Notes: generated from the sequence alone by a model not told the origin. Positions 36,942-46,456 are shown, counted from the first letter of the stretch. The stretch is 64,000 nt of DNA from Paractinoplanes ferrugineus (GCF_016862195.1 NZ_BOMM01000052.1:124001-188000); one strand, 5' to 3'. Numbers and translations: made by a program.

Positions 36942-37468
36942 GCACTCACCGCCAGCACTGTCGCCGTGTGAGATTCGGTGCCGGCGAAGCGGGACGGTGT
37001 TCCGTCCGGAATTTGCTGCGACTTACCTATGGCGCCGGCGCTGGTGAGAAGGTCGAGGTTGCCCGCCGTCTCACATGATCGAGCGTCGAGCAACGCCGTG
37101 TACCGGCGGTGCCACGGTTCCTGGCTGACGGCAGCAAGGCGTGCTGCGGTCCGAGCGGGGACACAGGGATATTTCAAGGCCAGGTCACATGCTGGGTTGG
37201 CGCACTGTGTCGCGTCGGATGACGACCGTTGGTGTCGCGACGTCATCTGGTGAGCAGTCCGCCACAACGATTGGTAGCGGATTGGCGGTGCAACTGTGTT
37301 CGCCGAAGCGGGGGAAGGCATGGATGAGGGAGTCTCTCGTCGGGAGGATCCGGGACGGGGACAGGCGGTGGTACTCCGGCCGGGCACGGCCGGATGCTGG
37401 GCCGGAGTACCACCGCGGGACTGCACGTCGCCGAGGAAAAGCTGATGGGCTGGTTGCTTCGGGTGCAT
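36938..37468 (-). CDS. Possible leader gene of the sensor-kinase operon
   Basis: A 176-residue frame starting at an ATG with a strong GGAGGAG site 7 nt upstream, whose stop overlaps the kinase start by ATGA as in the rest of this operon. These two signals support a real gene. Against it, composition is weakly protein-like and a perfect 16-bp hairpin lies within its first 35 codons. It may instead be a short leader peptide with an attenuator. Middle residues contain three nearby Cys (CANPACD, YPC). Confidence 0.4.
   Translation of the reverse strand: MHPKQPAHQLFLGDVQSRGGTPAQHPAVPGRSTTACPRPGSSRRETPSSMPSPASANTVAPPIRYQSLWRTAHQMTSRHQRSSSDATQCANPACDLALKYPCVPARTAARLAAVSQEPWHRRYTALLDARSCETAGNLDLLTSAGAIGKSQQIPDGTPSRFAGTESHTATVLAVSA
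37366..37415 (-). terminator. 16-bp hairpin near start of operon (possible attenuator)
   Basis: A perfect 16-bp inverted repeat (37366-37381 with 37400-37415) about 55 bp after the ATG at 37468. It could stop early transcripts and so control entry into the kinase/transporter operon, or end a small RNA that starts at the promoter module at 37664-37766. Confidence 0.55.
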
Positions 37469-37663
37469 CGGCTTCTCCTCCTTCGGTCTACGTCGCTTCG
37501 CGGGGGACGTTGCCGGTATCGACGTGCAGGAAGCGGATTCGCTTAGGACTAACCTCCGAGGCGGGCGGCACGTTGAAGCACGCCCGCCCCGGAGCGGCTA
37601 TGGAAGGCAGAGGTACGTGGCTTAGGTAAAGCAACTGCGGCAGGGAAGTGTGTTCTTGCCGAC

Positions 37664-37766
37664 TATGAGTGCTTGTGTGCCTCCACGATCACGCATCCCC
37701 AGCGGGGTGGGAAGGTCAGAAACGAGGGAATTGGAGGGGAATTTAAAAGGGAATGCTGAGGGGAAT
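37664..37766 (-). promoter_or_regulatory. Phased ATTCCC module, copy 3
   Basis: On the minus strand four ATTCCC repeats begin at 37766, 37754, 37742 and 37731 (12, 12 and 11 bp apart). ATGCGTGA begins 35 bp after the last (37696). These distances match copies 1 and 2 exactly. The ACTGTG/CACAGT dyad is degenerate here (TCGTG, GAGGCA, CACA). It points toward the sensor-kinase operon. The rest of the gap 37469-37907 holds a hairpin at 37561-37587 and the promoter of the Scr1-type gene; no other gene is seen. Confidence 0.7.
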
Positions 37767-37907
37767 CTTGCTTGTTGACCTGCGGAGACGCAGATAAGGC
37801 CCTGGTCAGCCGAAGATCACTGGCGGCGAGGTGACTACGCTATTGCCGTTGAAGTCTGCTAAGAATCTGGGTAGATGCACGCCAGACTGGTCATCGGAGG
37901 TGTGGTC

Positions 37908-38795
37908 GTGGCGCTCAGCCCGTACGTGTGCAGGCTGCGACTTGCCGAAGAAATGCTCGACGCCCGGCAACAGGCTGGCTTCAAAACGGAGGATCTCTCA
38001 CGCGAGACGGGAATTCAGCGACAGAAAATTAGTCACATTGAGACCGCTAAACAGCGGGTAGATCCTGGAGTCATTAAGCAACTCTTGGTACACCTCGATG
38101 TCCGGCCAGACCGACTGGCGAAAGTCATGGATCTGGCGAACGGGTCTGCTGAGCCGGGCTGGTGGGAGCGTTTCGACGACGAGATGGGCCCACGGCAGGC
38201 GCGTACCGCCGACCTCGAACAAGGTGCCAAACTCATCTGGCAGTATCACCCGAACCTCGTCCCAGGGCTGCTCCAGACGAAGAAGTTCGCCACCATCCGA
38301 GCCGATGCGGATAGGCGTGCAAACTCGCGCCGATTCTCGACGGCGCGCATGCTGGAGGCACGCACGCGCCGGCAGGCCATCCTTTCCGGGACGTCAGCAA
38401 CGCCTCTCGAGGTGATCCTCGATGAGGCCGTCTTGCATCGCCGTTCAGCACCCGCAGAGATCATGCACGAGCAGTTCGAGCACCTCATTGGCGCGGCACT
38501 GAACATGCGCTCGGTCATGGTTCGAGTTTTACCGTTCGAGGCGGAACTCAGCGAGCATTCGCAACCTCGTACAGCATTCTCACGATACACCTACCCCGAC
38601 CCCGAGGACCCGGCTGTTGTCGTGGTCGACACGAACGTTGAGGACCTCATCTTTCAAAACCGCAATAAGGATGACCGGGAAAAGGTAGCCGTTTATACCG
38701 ATCTCGCAGCCGAGTTGCGGCAGTCAGCCCTGAGCCCAGCTGATTCCATTGATCGCCTCGCCGCAGCGGCTGAGGCGTGCCTGAGTAGGAGATGA
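37908..38795 (+). CDS. XRE regulator with Scr1-type (DUF5753) domain
   Basis: 295 residues from a GTG with GGAGG 7 nt upstream. The N-terminal HTH (AGFKTEDLSRETGIQRQKISHIE) is followed by a DUF5753 domain (WQYHPNLVPGLLQT). Such proteins pair with a DUF397 partner in Streptomyces and relatives, as antitoxin-like or morphology regulators. The DUF397 gene follows by 1 bp. Confidence 0.85.
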   Translation: MALSPYVCRLRLAEEMLDARQQAGFKTEDLSRETGIQRQKISHIETAKQRVDPGVIKQLLVHLDVRPDRLAKVMDLANGSAEPGWWERFDDEMGPRQARTADLEQGAKLIWQYHPNLVPGLLQTKKFATIRADADRRANSRRFSTARMLEARTRRQAILSGTSATPLEVILDEAVLHRRSAPAEIMHEQFEHLIGAALNMRSVMVRVLPFEAELSEHSQPRTAFSRYTYPDPEDPAVVVVDTNVEDLIFQNRNKDDREKVAVYTDLAAELRQSALSPADSIDRLAAAAEACLSRR

Positions 38796-38796
38796 A

Positions 38797-39054
38797 ATGA
38801 AAGACGCATTGCAACCAGCATTCCAAAACGCCAACAACGAGACGGCCGATTCCGGTCAGCGGCGGCAGCCCGGGCAGTGGTTCAAGTCCGGCCGCTCCGG
38901 TGGCGGCTCGGACTGCGTCGAGGTCTGCTACCTCGAGGGCGGCGGCGTCAAGGTCCGCAACTCCAAGCGTCCCGACGCGGGAACGCTGCAGTTCACTGAC
39001 TCCGAGTTCGACGCGTGGGTGGGCGGCGCGAAAGATGGCGACTTCGACCGATAG
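38797..39054 (+). CDS. DUF397 protein (Scr1-partner type)
   Basis: 85 residues. WFKSGRSGGGSDCVEV and VRNSKRPDAGTLQFT are the DUF397 signature. AGGAG lies just upstream, and the gap to the regulator stop is 1 bp. It probably acts with that regulator as a paired antitoxin/toxin-like or sigma-modulating system. Confidence 0.85.
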   Translation: MKDALQPAFQNANNETADSGQRRQPGQWFKSGRSGGGSDCVEVCYLEGGGVKVRNSKRPDAGTLQFTDSEFDAWVGGAKDGDFDR

Positions 39055-39085
39055 CTCGCTGATCGCTGTCCGCCGGTCGTGACGG

Positions 39086-39118
39086 GCACGCCGGCGCCGA
39101 TCGATGGCGCCGGCGTGC
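39086..39118 (+). terminator. 13-bp hairpin terminator of the Scr1-type pair
   Basis: A perfect 13-bp repeat (GCACGCCGGCGCC and complement) around a 7-nt loop, 32 bp past the DUF397 stop. Confidence 0.75.
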
Positions 39119-39188
39119 GAGTGCTCAACCCCTGATGAGGCGAACGAGCGGATGACGAATCGCCGCGCGGCTCAACGGAGCCAGACCG

Positions 39189-39890
39189 TCAGGTCGGATT
39201 GGTCAGCTCGGTCACGGCCGCGACGACCTGCTGAGCGTTCAGGCTGTCGAGGATCGCGTCCGGTTGGTGGTGGGCCAGCTCTTCGCGAGTCACGCGGTGC
39301 GCGACGACAATGACGTGGAAGCCGGCATGGCGTGCGCAGGCGATGTCGTTCACCGCGTCGCCGATGATCACTGTGCTGCTCGGTCGCAGACGGCGACCGT
39401 ACACGGCCGAGAAGCGCTGCTCGACAACGGCTGGCAGGTCGAAACGGTCGCGAGCGTCGGACCCAAAGCCGCCAATGCGGAGGTCGAGGCCGTCGTCCAG
39501 GCCGGCCACCGTGAGTTTGATCTCGGCGGCCGACCGCAGGTTGCCTGTCAGCACGGTTTGGATAAAGCCGGCATCGTGCAACGAGCGGATTGTCTCCTGC
39601 GCGCCAGGATAGGGAGGTTGGTCGCGGGCCAGTTCGTCGCGTCCGTCAGCCATGACCTGGCTGAGTAGCTGGTGAAACTGCGGTATCCCTGCCTCTGCTG
39701 CTCCGCGTTCCACTCCCGACCTGATGGCAGTGTCGACCACGATCGAATCGTCCGTGTACCCGTGCACCTTCGCCTCGGGAAACACGACCGCGGACTCTGC
39801 CAGCTCATAGGTTCTGGAGATAGCGCGGCGCAGCCATCGCAGATCGGCAGGGATCAACGTCCCGTCGAGGTCCCAAGCCACAAGGTTCAT
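39189..39890 (-). CDS. HAD-family hydrolase
   Basis: 233 residues. WDLDGTLIP (motif I), LTGNLR (motif II), and GDAVNDI (motif IV) give a complete HAD phosphatase core. The ATG at 39890 puts motif I close to the N-terminus, as is usual; an ATG at 39917 would add 9 residues. It probably dephosphorylates a small metabolite. Divergent from the first XRE-TPR regulator. Confidence 0.8.
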   Translation of the reverse strand: MNLVAWDLDGTLIPADLRWLRRAISRTYELAESAVVFPEAKVHGYTDDSIVVDTAIRSGVERGAAEAGIPQFHQLLSQVMADGRDELARDQPPYPGAQETIRSLHDAGFIQTVLTGNLRSAAEIKLTVAGLDDGLDLRIGGFGSDARDRFDLPAVVEQRFSAVYGRRLRPSSTVIIGDAVNDIACARHAGFHVIVVAHRVTREELAHHQPDAILDSLNAQQVVAAVTELTNPT

Positions 39891-40084
39891 TCGCCTGATC
39901 GTAACGGTGCGATTCATGGCACAGCGAGCTTGTCGTGCACTGCTCGGCTGGGCTCCGCGTACTCGGCAGCTCAACAACTCGTCGGCCGGTGGTGTGATCA
40001 GGCGGGCGGCACGTCAGCAAGAGGCCGGAACTGCGTCGTTCGTGGCGCCACCGTCTGGCGCACGCCTGTGCCTACCGGTAGTTC

Positions 40085-40098
40085 GCCTACAGTGAACG
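40085..40098 (+). promoter_or_regulatory. Conserved upstream element of XRE-TPR gene 1
   Basis: GCCTACAGTGAACG, 50 bp before the ATG. The identical 14-mer precedes XRE-TPR gene 3, and related CCTACACTCA/CTTACACTCA elements precede genes 2 and 4. TACAGT fits a TAnnnT -10 box; the flanks may be the operator. Confidence 0.6.
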
Positions 40099-40147
40099 CT
40101 ACATAGCGCCCTTGGCCCACCGGTAGCGGCAGACGGCAGGAGACGGG

Positions 40148-41530
40148 ATGGAGAAGCCTCCCTATACGCCCAACAAACTCTTCAGAGACGCTCGAGTACG
40201 CCTATTCGGTACACGCGAGGCGCTTGCTGAGGCCGCGAATCAGCATTTAGCTGCGGCGTTTCTTATAACCGCGAACGACATCGGCAAGATTGAACGGGGC
40301 GTCGTTTCCCATCCGCGGGCCCCGAGGCGAGCCGCATTGCGTAAGGTGTTAGAAGTCGCTACCGATGCGGAGATCGGACTCTTTGACACTCATGCTCGGG
40401 ATCTAGCGGATGCGGCCAGATGCGATAGCGACGGAAAGGATGCTGATATCGACCGTCGGACGTTGCTACGGGGCTCGGTGATGGGGGCTTCTCTCGGACT
40501 TGGTTCGTCTTCGTTCCGACAGGAACTAGCGCGCCCAGCCGAGCATCAGGAGGGTCCACGTTCGAGCCTTCCCGAAGCTGTCCGCATAGCGGTGCTTGCT
40601 GCAGACACACCCGCTGCGGAGAGAGACGTGGCCGGTATTCTTGAGGTGCAAAAGGCGGTTACTGAAATACATGAGGCATACCAGCGAGCCCAGTACAACG
40701 AGGCAGCTGCGTTAGTGCCCGCGCTGATGAGTGCGGCGTCATCTCTAGCGGCCAAGGCCCGACACGACGACCGCCACCTCGTGGACACGACTGTTGCCTC
40801 CGCACACCTGGCCGTTTCGAAACTGACACTCAAGTTCGGCGATGCCGAGCTGGCGTGGATAGCCGCTGACCGTGCTCGCGCCTGCGTGGTAGAGGCGAAC
40901 AGCTTCGCTCCCCTACAGGTTGCTCTTGTCTCCATCGGATGTGCGCTACTTTCTATGCCCGGTAGGGGACAGGACGCCGCAAGCCTCGTAGAACGCGGCC
41001 TGTCCAAAGTGACGCCACCGGGGCGTCGTGGCCCCAGAGAAATTTCCGCCCTCGGCGCGCTGAACCTGCTCGCCGCCGTCATCGCCGCTCGATTGGACGA
41101 TCGGCCGAAGGCGCGGGCGCACATCCGTGTGGCCAGGGAGTTAGCTGTCGACCTCGGTGGCGACCGCAACGAGCTATGGACCGCCTTCGGACCCACCAAC
41201 GTGCTTATCCACCAGATCGGCATCGCAGCCCGCCACGAACCCGAGCGCGCGATAGCCCTCGGCGAGAAACTCGACACCACTCGTTTGCATGTCGCTCTAG
41301 CCAGTCGTCGTAGTCAGGTGCATCTCGATCTTGCCTCAGCGTTTGGGCGGCAGCTGGGCGGGGACGCCTCCGCTGTCTTGCATCTGCTAGAGGCCGAGCA
41401 ACTAGCTCCGCAGCTGCTTCGGGTGCATCCGCCGGCGAGGTCGCTCATCATCAATCTGTTGGCACGTGAGCGGAGAGCCGCGACGCCAGGGCTGCGTGCT
41501 CTCGCAATTCGGGCCGGAGTAGCCGCATGA
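40148..41530 (+). CDS. XRE-TPR regulator, paralogue 1
   Basis: 460 residues. The N-terminal 75 residues hold a divergent HTH with the family-specific ANDIGKIERGVVS helix, then a Ser/Gly-rich linker and a helical TPR-like C-terminal half. Three paralogues occur in the window (45032, 47820, 49857). It overlaps the flavoprotein gene by ATGA, implying joint function. TPR tails in such regulators usually bind a peptide or small signal. Confidence 0.75.
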   Translation: MEKPPYTPNKLFRDARVRLFGTREALAEAANQHLAAAFLITANDIGKIERGVVSHPRAPRRAALRKVLEVATDAEIGLFDTHARDLADAARCDSDGKDADIDRRTLLRGSVMGASLGLGSSSFRQELARPAEHQEGPRSSLPEAVRIAVLAADTPAAERDVAGILEVQKAVTEIHEAYQRAQYNEAAALVPALMSAASSLAAKARHDDRHLVDTTVASAHLAVSKLTLKFGDAELAWIAADRARACVVEANSFAPLQVALVSIGCALLSMPGRGQDAASLVERGLSKVTPPGRRGPREISALGALNLLAAVIAARLDDRPKARAHIRVARELAVDLGGDRNELWTAFGPTNVLIHQIGIAARHEPERAIALGEKLDTTRLHVALASRRSQVHLDLASAFGRQLGGDASAVLHLLEAEQLAPQLLRVHPPARSLIINLLARERRAATPGLRALAIRAGVAA

Positions 41531-42066
41531 CAACGAACAAATCCCGTCGCGTCCTACACCTGGTCGTCTGCGCGGCGCCGCCCTCTCAGAGCATTACCGA
41601 ACTGATCGACCTGCTGCACGCGGATCTATGGGACGTGTACGTCATCGCCACCCCGACCGCAATGACGTGGATTTCGCAACTCGAGATCGAGCAACGGACC
41701 GGCCGACCGGTTCTACATCAGCAGCGACATCCAAACGCGCCGAAATCCCTGCCCATCGCTCACGCTGTCGCCGTTGTTCCAGCAACATTCAATACTATTA
41801 ACGCCTGGGCGAACGGCATCAATGACACCCTTGCTCTGGCGATCCTCAACGAAGCGCTGAGCGCCAAGGTCCCCGTTTTCGCTTCGGTGTACGCCAAGGC
41901 GACTCTCGTATCACACCCCGCGTTCGCTGAGCACCTCCGACTACTGCGCTCCGCAGGCGTCAGGTTCACCGATGTAGAGGCACTACGCCCCCAGGTACCC
42001 AACGACCCCTTTCGATGGCAATCTGTCATCGAAGTCTTACGGAATGTATCGCTACCGCAGCTCTAG
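41527..42066 (+). CDS. Flavoprotein (HFCD/PPCDC-like)
   Basis: 179 residues. HLVVCAAPPSQS at the N-terminus, then VPATFNTINAWANGINDTLALAIL, resemble the FMN-binding site of phosphopantothenoylcysteine decarboxylase-type flavoproteins. It probably carries FMN and acts as a decarboxylase or redox sensor. Coupled by ATGA to the regulator gene. Confidence 0.75.
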   Translation: MTTNKSRRVLHLVVCAAPPSQSITELIDLLHADLWDVYVIATPTAMTWISQLEIEQRTGRPVLHQQRHPNAPKSLPIAHAVAVVPATFNTINAWANGINDTLALAILNEALSAKVPVFASVYAKATLVSHPAFAEHLRLLRSAGVRFTDVEALRPQVPNDPFRWQSVIEVLRNVSLPQL

Positions 42067-42170
42067 CCGGCGTCCTCCCGATTGAATAACCTCCTTAAGC
42101 CCGCCGAACACCTACGGAGTTCGTCTTTTGACGCGTTCGACTCCACACCTCGCCATGCGGCCCCTCCTAA

Positions 42171-43068
42171 AAGCTCCTAACACGATCTGTTGAATCGATG
42201 TTGATCAGCGCAACGAGGTGAAGATCAGTCTCGTTCGCTCGGACATGAGCAAGGCATGGATCGTCGAGGATGACCTGTGGGACCTGATCGAGCCGTTGCT
42301 GCCGCCGTGGCCGGGCAAGTCGCCTGGGCCACGGCCGGTGCCGGACCGGCAGTGCCTGCAAGGGATCTTGTTCGTGCTACATACCGGCATCGGCTGGGAA
42401 GACCTGCCGCAGGAGCTCGGCTTCGGCTCGGGAATGACGTGCTGGCGCCGGCTCAAGCGGTGGACCGATGCGGGTGTGTTCGACCAGTTGCATCAGATCC
42501 TGCTGGCCCGGTTGAACGCGGCGAACCGGATCGACTGGTCGAGGGCGGCGATGGACGGGAGTCACATCGACGCCAAAAAGGGGGCGCCGGAACAGGTCCG
42601 TCGCCGGTCAACCGCGGTAAGCCCGGCAGCAAACACCACTTGATCTGCGACGGGAACGGCACCCCGATCTACGTGCTCACCTCGAGCGCGAACGTGCCCG
42701 ACATCAGCCGTGCTCTGGACCTGCTCGACGGCTACCCACCAATCGCAGGCCGCCGCGGCCGACCCCGACGCCGCTTCACGACGCTAATGGCCGACAAGGC
42801 CTACAGCAGCCAAGCGTTCCGCCAGGCCTGCCGCGAACGCGGCACCGAACCGATCATTCCCAAGCCCAGGACCAGCGGGATCAAAGGCCTGGGCAAGCTG
42901 CGCTACGTCGTCGAACAGACCTTTGCCCTGCTCCACCAGTTCCGTCGCCTGGCCGTGCGCTGGGAACGCCACCTCGACATCCACGACGGCTTCGTCAGCC
43001 TCGCGTGCGCTCTGATCTGCTGGCGCCGACTGATCAACTGGACCGACCAGAGATCGTGTTAGGAGCTT
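42171..43068 (+). mobile_element. Intact IS5-family insertion sequence
   Basis: An 898-bp element. The 18-bp terminal inverted repeats AAGCTCCTAACACGATCT (42171-42188) and its complement (43051-43068) are perfect, and TAA target duplications flank both ends (42168-42170, 43069-43071). Perfect ends and duplication suggest a recent insertion. It sits between the flavoprotein gene and the asparaginase gene, ending 13 bp before the asparaginase start. Confidence 0.9.
42218..43062 (+). CDS. IS5-family transposase, two frames joined by -1 frameshift
   Basis: The first frame (42218-42643) has the N-terminal domain (WIVEDDLWDLIEPLLPP) and ends its shared part at MDGSHIDAKKG. The second continues as TGPSPVNRGKPGSKHHLI, VLTSSANVPD, MADKAYSS and the YVVEQTFALLHQFRRL block with the catalytic Glu. 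They meet at A5G5 (42575-42584), a typical slippery site, with a -1 shift. This is probably programmed, as in many IS5-type elements. GTG 42218 or ATG 42245 may start it. Confidence 0.8.
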
Positions 43069-43081
43069 TAAGGAGACCTTC

Positions 43082-44113
43082 GTGTCTTTTGTTCAGAGCG
43101 CCACGGCACCGCGAGTCGCCGTTGTTGGTCTCGGCGGCACGATCGCGATGGCTCAGGGAAGTAGTGGGGGCGTCATCCCCAGCTTGTCCGCGGAGGACCT
43201 CGTCGCCGCCGTCCCGGGACTTGCCGGCCTCGGCGTCGACCTGGACGTGCACAGTTTCTGCAGTCGGCCGGGCGCGTCACTAACGGTCGAAGACATCTTC
43301 GAGTTGTCAGACACCCTCATGCGGCGGTTTACCGATGGTGCCGTCGGCGCTGTGATCACGCAGGGCACCGACACGATCGAGGAGACGGCCTACCTGCTGG
43401 ACCTGCTCAATGCCGCCGGCTCGCCGATCGTCGTCACCGGGGCAATGCGTAACCCCACGCTGGCCGGAGCGGACGGTCCCGCCAACCTGCTGGCTGCCGT
43501 CACCGTCGCCGCGAGCCCGGACGCACGCGGGCTGGGCTGCCTCGTGGTGCTCGCCGACGAGATTCACGCCGCAGCTCGGGTCCGCAAAAGTCACACCACG
43601 AGCCCTTCGACGTTCGTTTCGTCGAACGGTGGACCGCTTGGATACGTGGTCGAGGGCCACGTACGCCTCGTCAACCGGCCGGCGCACCACTACCGCCCGG
43701 CCACACCAGACCGCGGGCGGCCGTTGCCGCGCGTCGGGCTCTACTCCGCGACCCTCGGCGACGACGGCAGCCTCCTGCCCCTGCTGGCCAGCCAGATCGA
43801 CGGCCTTGTCATCGCCGCGTTCGGCGTCGGCCACGTCCCGGAGACGTGGGTAGCCCACCTTGCGGAGATCGCCGACAGGATCCCCGTGGTGCTCGCTTCC
43901 CGTACCGGCGCTGGGTTCACTGCCACCAACACGTACGGATTCGCCGGCTCCGAACGCGACCTGATTGCCAGAGGTCTCATCCCCGCCGGGATCCTCGACC
44001 CATACAAAGCCCGCCTGCTCTTGCAGGTCCTCCTCGCTGCCACGGACGACCGCGCATCACTGACGGCGGCGGTCGCCGCGGCGACCGGAAACACAGGATC
44101 AGGAGCAGAGTGA
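43082..44113 (+). CDS. L-asparaginase
   Basis: 343 residues. GLGGTIAM with nucleophile Thr20 and TQGTDTIEET (93-102) are the two asparaginase motifs; GAMRNPT and GADGPANL follow. There is no signal peptide, so it is cytoplasmic. It hydrolyses asparagine (possibly a related amide) to aspartate and ammonia. The GTG has AGGAG at 43071-43075, immediately outside the IS end, so the insertion has cut any upstream transcript from this gene. Confidence 0.85.
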   Translation: MSFVQSATAPRVAVVGLGGTIAMAQGSSGGVIPSLSAEDLVAAVPGLAGLGVDLDVHSFCSRPGASLTVEDIFELSDTLMRRFTDGAVGAVITQGTDTIEETAYLLDLLNAAGSPIVVTGAMRNPTLAGADGPANLLAAVTVAASPDARGLGCLVVLADEIHAAARVRKSHTTSPSTFVSSNGGPLGYVVEGHVRLVNRPAHHYRPATPDRGRPLPRVGLYSATLGDDGSLLPLLASQIDGLVIAAFGVGHVPETWVAHLAEIADRIPVVLASRTGAGFTATNTYGFAGSERDLIARGLIPAGILDPYKARLLLQVLLAATDDRASLTAAVAAATGNTGSGAE

Positions 44114-44379
44114 CTGATCCAGGCAAGGATGGTGTTGCCGGAGCGCGAGCGGGAAGTCGCTCAATGGCATGCCGGGCAAGGCCACCACAAACTACGTGGG
44201 CACGGCCTGTTAGCCACGGGAGCGACTGAGGTCGTCGCGCGGTGTCCGGTGGCTTGCGCACTGGTGGCTGCCAACTGGTGTGCGAAGATCCCCGGGTAGG
44301 CGCGGACATAGTCCACCGAGCGGCAGAACGAGTAGCCCGGCGGTTCGCACCGTCTGGGGGAGACGCTTCAACGAAAGGC

Positions 44380-45039
44380 ATGCAAGTAGTGATCAGGTCG
44401 GTCGTTTTCGATGTCGGCGAAACGTTGATTGACGACACCAGAGAGTTCAACGCCTGGGCCGACTGGATCGGTGTACCTCCGCATACCCTCTCCGCCCTGA
44501 TCGGGATCGTCGTTGCGCAAGGACGTGACAATGCTGAAGCGTTCCAGTACGTGCAGCCGGGTTTTGACCTCATCGCCGAGCGCGAGCGTCGCGAACAGGC
44601 CGGCGTTGGCGAACAGATCGACGAACACGACCTCTACCCCGACGTCCGTCCGGCTTTGACCGAGCTGCGCCGGCGCGGCGTGTGGGTCGGCGTCGCCGGT
44701 AACCAGACTGTGCGGGCTGCCCAGCTCCTGCGGGGACTGGAACTGCCGGTCGATGATCTGGCTACGTCGGGTGAATGGGGTGTAGCCAAGCCTGCGGCTG
44801 GTTTTTTCAAGCGGGTAGTCGAGTTCGCCCAAGGCGACGCGCACGAGATCGTCTACGTCGGTGACCATCGCGACTACGACGTGAAGGCCGCCCGCGACGC
44901 CGGCCTACAGGCCGCGCTGATCAAGCGCGGACCTTGGGGTCGGCTGTGGGCCGACGACCCGACCGTGAACGAGAGCGCAACATGGGTGATCGACTCGCTG
45001 GCCGAACTCCCCGATCTGGTCAGGCCACCGCTCAGCTGA
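44380..45039 (+). CDS. HAD-family hydrolase
   Basis: 219 residues. VVFDVGETLIDD (motif I), VAGNQT (motif II), AKPAAGFF (motif III Lys) and YVGDHRDYDVKAA (motif IV) are complete. ATG 44380 has a weak GAAAGG site; GTG 44389 is an alternative that matches typical family starts. It converges with XRE-TPR paralogue 2 and overlaps its 3' end by 8 bp. The gap 44114-44379 shows no gene. Confidence 0.8.
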   Translation: MQVVIRSVVFDVGETLIDDTREFNAWADWIGVPPHTLSALIGIVVAQGRDNAEAFQYVQPGFDLIAERERREQAGVGEQIDEHDLYPDVRPALTELRRRGVWVGVAGNQTVRAAQLLRGLELPVDDLATSGEWGVAKPAAGFFKRVVEFAQGDAHEIVYVGDHRDYDVKAARDAGLQAALIKRGPWGRLWADDPTVNESATWVIDSLAELPDLVRPPLS

Positions 45040-46417
45040 TCTCAGCGGATATGCGGGTCCATCGGGCGAACTCCAGGACTTGCGGAGTCACCGCACGCTT
45101 GTCGAGCAGGCGGGTTACCACTTCGCGCACCTGTGGATGAAACCGGGTGTGCTCAGGCGCGACCGCCCGTGCCTGGAACAAGGCGATGACGGCCGCGTTG
45201 ACTTTGTCGAGCTGTGCCTGGGCACGCGCGACGTCGATGTAGAAGTGTGAGCGGCGCTCGGCCGACAACTTCTCGGATGGGTCCCAGTCGCGTGACACAC
45301 GCAGGGCGGTGTCCGGGTCATTTGTGTCTACGGCAAGGGTCACTTCGTGGATGCGCACCGATGAGGGGCCGAAGGCGGTGCCGTTGTACTCGCCTTCGGT
45401 TACCCGGGTCGCCCACTGCGCTGCCTCGGCCAAGTGATCACGGGCATGCTCGAGCTGCCGCGCCTGGCCGGCGAGAACGCCGGCTCGCATATGCAAGGAG
45501 CCGTACGCGGCGCTGCTGGCGGCGTCCGTGTCTGGATCGAGCCGCTCCGCTGCGCGCTCCAGCAGGGTTCGGCCGAGGTCCGGTCGACCGTTGGCGAAGA
45601 ACAACTCGCCGCGTACGTACGAGGCAGTGGCCAGAACTACCTCATTCCCGGACTGACGTGCGGCCTCGGTCATCATGCCGATGAGCCGGGCGGACAGGTC
45701 GTAGCGGCCGGACTTGTCGGCTAGCGCGTCGGCCGCCCGGTAGGTCTGGGCCAGCAAGGCGGCCACCACGACTCGGCGCTGCCCTTGCCAGAACGAGTAT
45801 GCGCGATGCAGGTCATCAAGCAGATCCGAAAGCACCGCGCACAGACGCATGTAGTTCGACGCCAGTCGCAGTCGCGTCACCCCTGCGACGTCTGCCGTCA
45901 AGTCTGCGACGGGACGCAGCGGACCGTCGGGTGGTAGGTCGGCGGTGTCCAAGGCCGCCCTGATGGCAATGAGCCCGGCAGCCGGCAGCTCCAACGAAGC
46001 CCCAGCGGCGAGCGCTTCCCCACATTCACGTTGGTCATCGATCGGCGCGGGATGCGGCGACGCCAGCGTGTCGTCGCCCTCGGTGCGGGATCGGATGGCC
46101 TGGAGGGGCTGGGTGCTGTGCATCTGGTCGGTTGGTCGGATCCTGCGGTTCATCAGGCCAATTTCCGCATCCGTTCTCACGTTCAAGATCGTGCGGTAAG
46201 CCTGACGCCGACACTTACGCGGCCACGACACGATTCCGCGTTCGATCTTGCCGATGTCGCTGGCGGAGACCGGCCCATCATGATCACGCGGGTCCATAAC
46301 ATCGTTGACCAGGTCCGCGAGTTCTTCTCGCGACATGGGGCCGTCGCCGTGGGCAGACTTCAGGCGGAGCCGGGCCGCGCGGAAGAGGTCGTTGGGATGC
46401 CGTCGCGATGAAGTCAT
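45032..46417 (-). CDS. XRE-TPR regulator, paralogue 2
   Basis: 461 residues. Its HTH region has an insertion (GDGPMSREELADLVNDVMDP) absent from paralogues 1 and 3 but shared with 4, then SASDIGKIERGIVSW. A long TPR-like half follows. The ATG at 46417 with AGGGG is chosen by analogy with paralogue 4. It is divergent from the alpha/beta hydrolase gene and convergent with a HAD gene. Confidence 0.75.
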   Translation of the reverse strand: MTSSRRHPNDLFRAARLRLKSAHGDGPMSREELADLVNDVMDPRDHDGPVSASDIGKIERGIVSWPRKCRRQAYRTILNVRTDAEIGLMNRRIRPTDQMHSTQPLQAIRSRTEGDDTLASPHPAPIDDQRECGEALAAGASLELPAAGLIAIRAALDTADLPPDGPLRPVADLTADVAGVTRLRLASNYMRLCAVLSDLLDDLHRAYSFWQGQRRVVVAALLAQTYRAADALADKSGRYDLSARLIGMMTEAARQSGNEVVLATASYVRGELFFANGRPDLGRTLLERAAERLDPDTDAASSAAYGSLHMRAGVLAGQARQLEHARDHLAEAAQWATRVTEGEYNGTAFGPSSVRIHEVTLAVDTNDPDTALRVSRDWDPSEKLSAERRSHFYIDVARAQAQLDKVNAAVIALFQARAVAPEHTRFHPQVREVVTRLLDKRAVTPQVLEFARWTRISAEIS

Positions 46418-46456
46418 GGCCCCTGTCATCAACACTTGGCGGAAGCGTATGAACCA

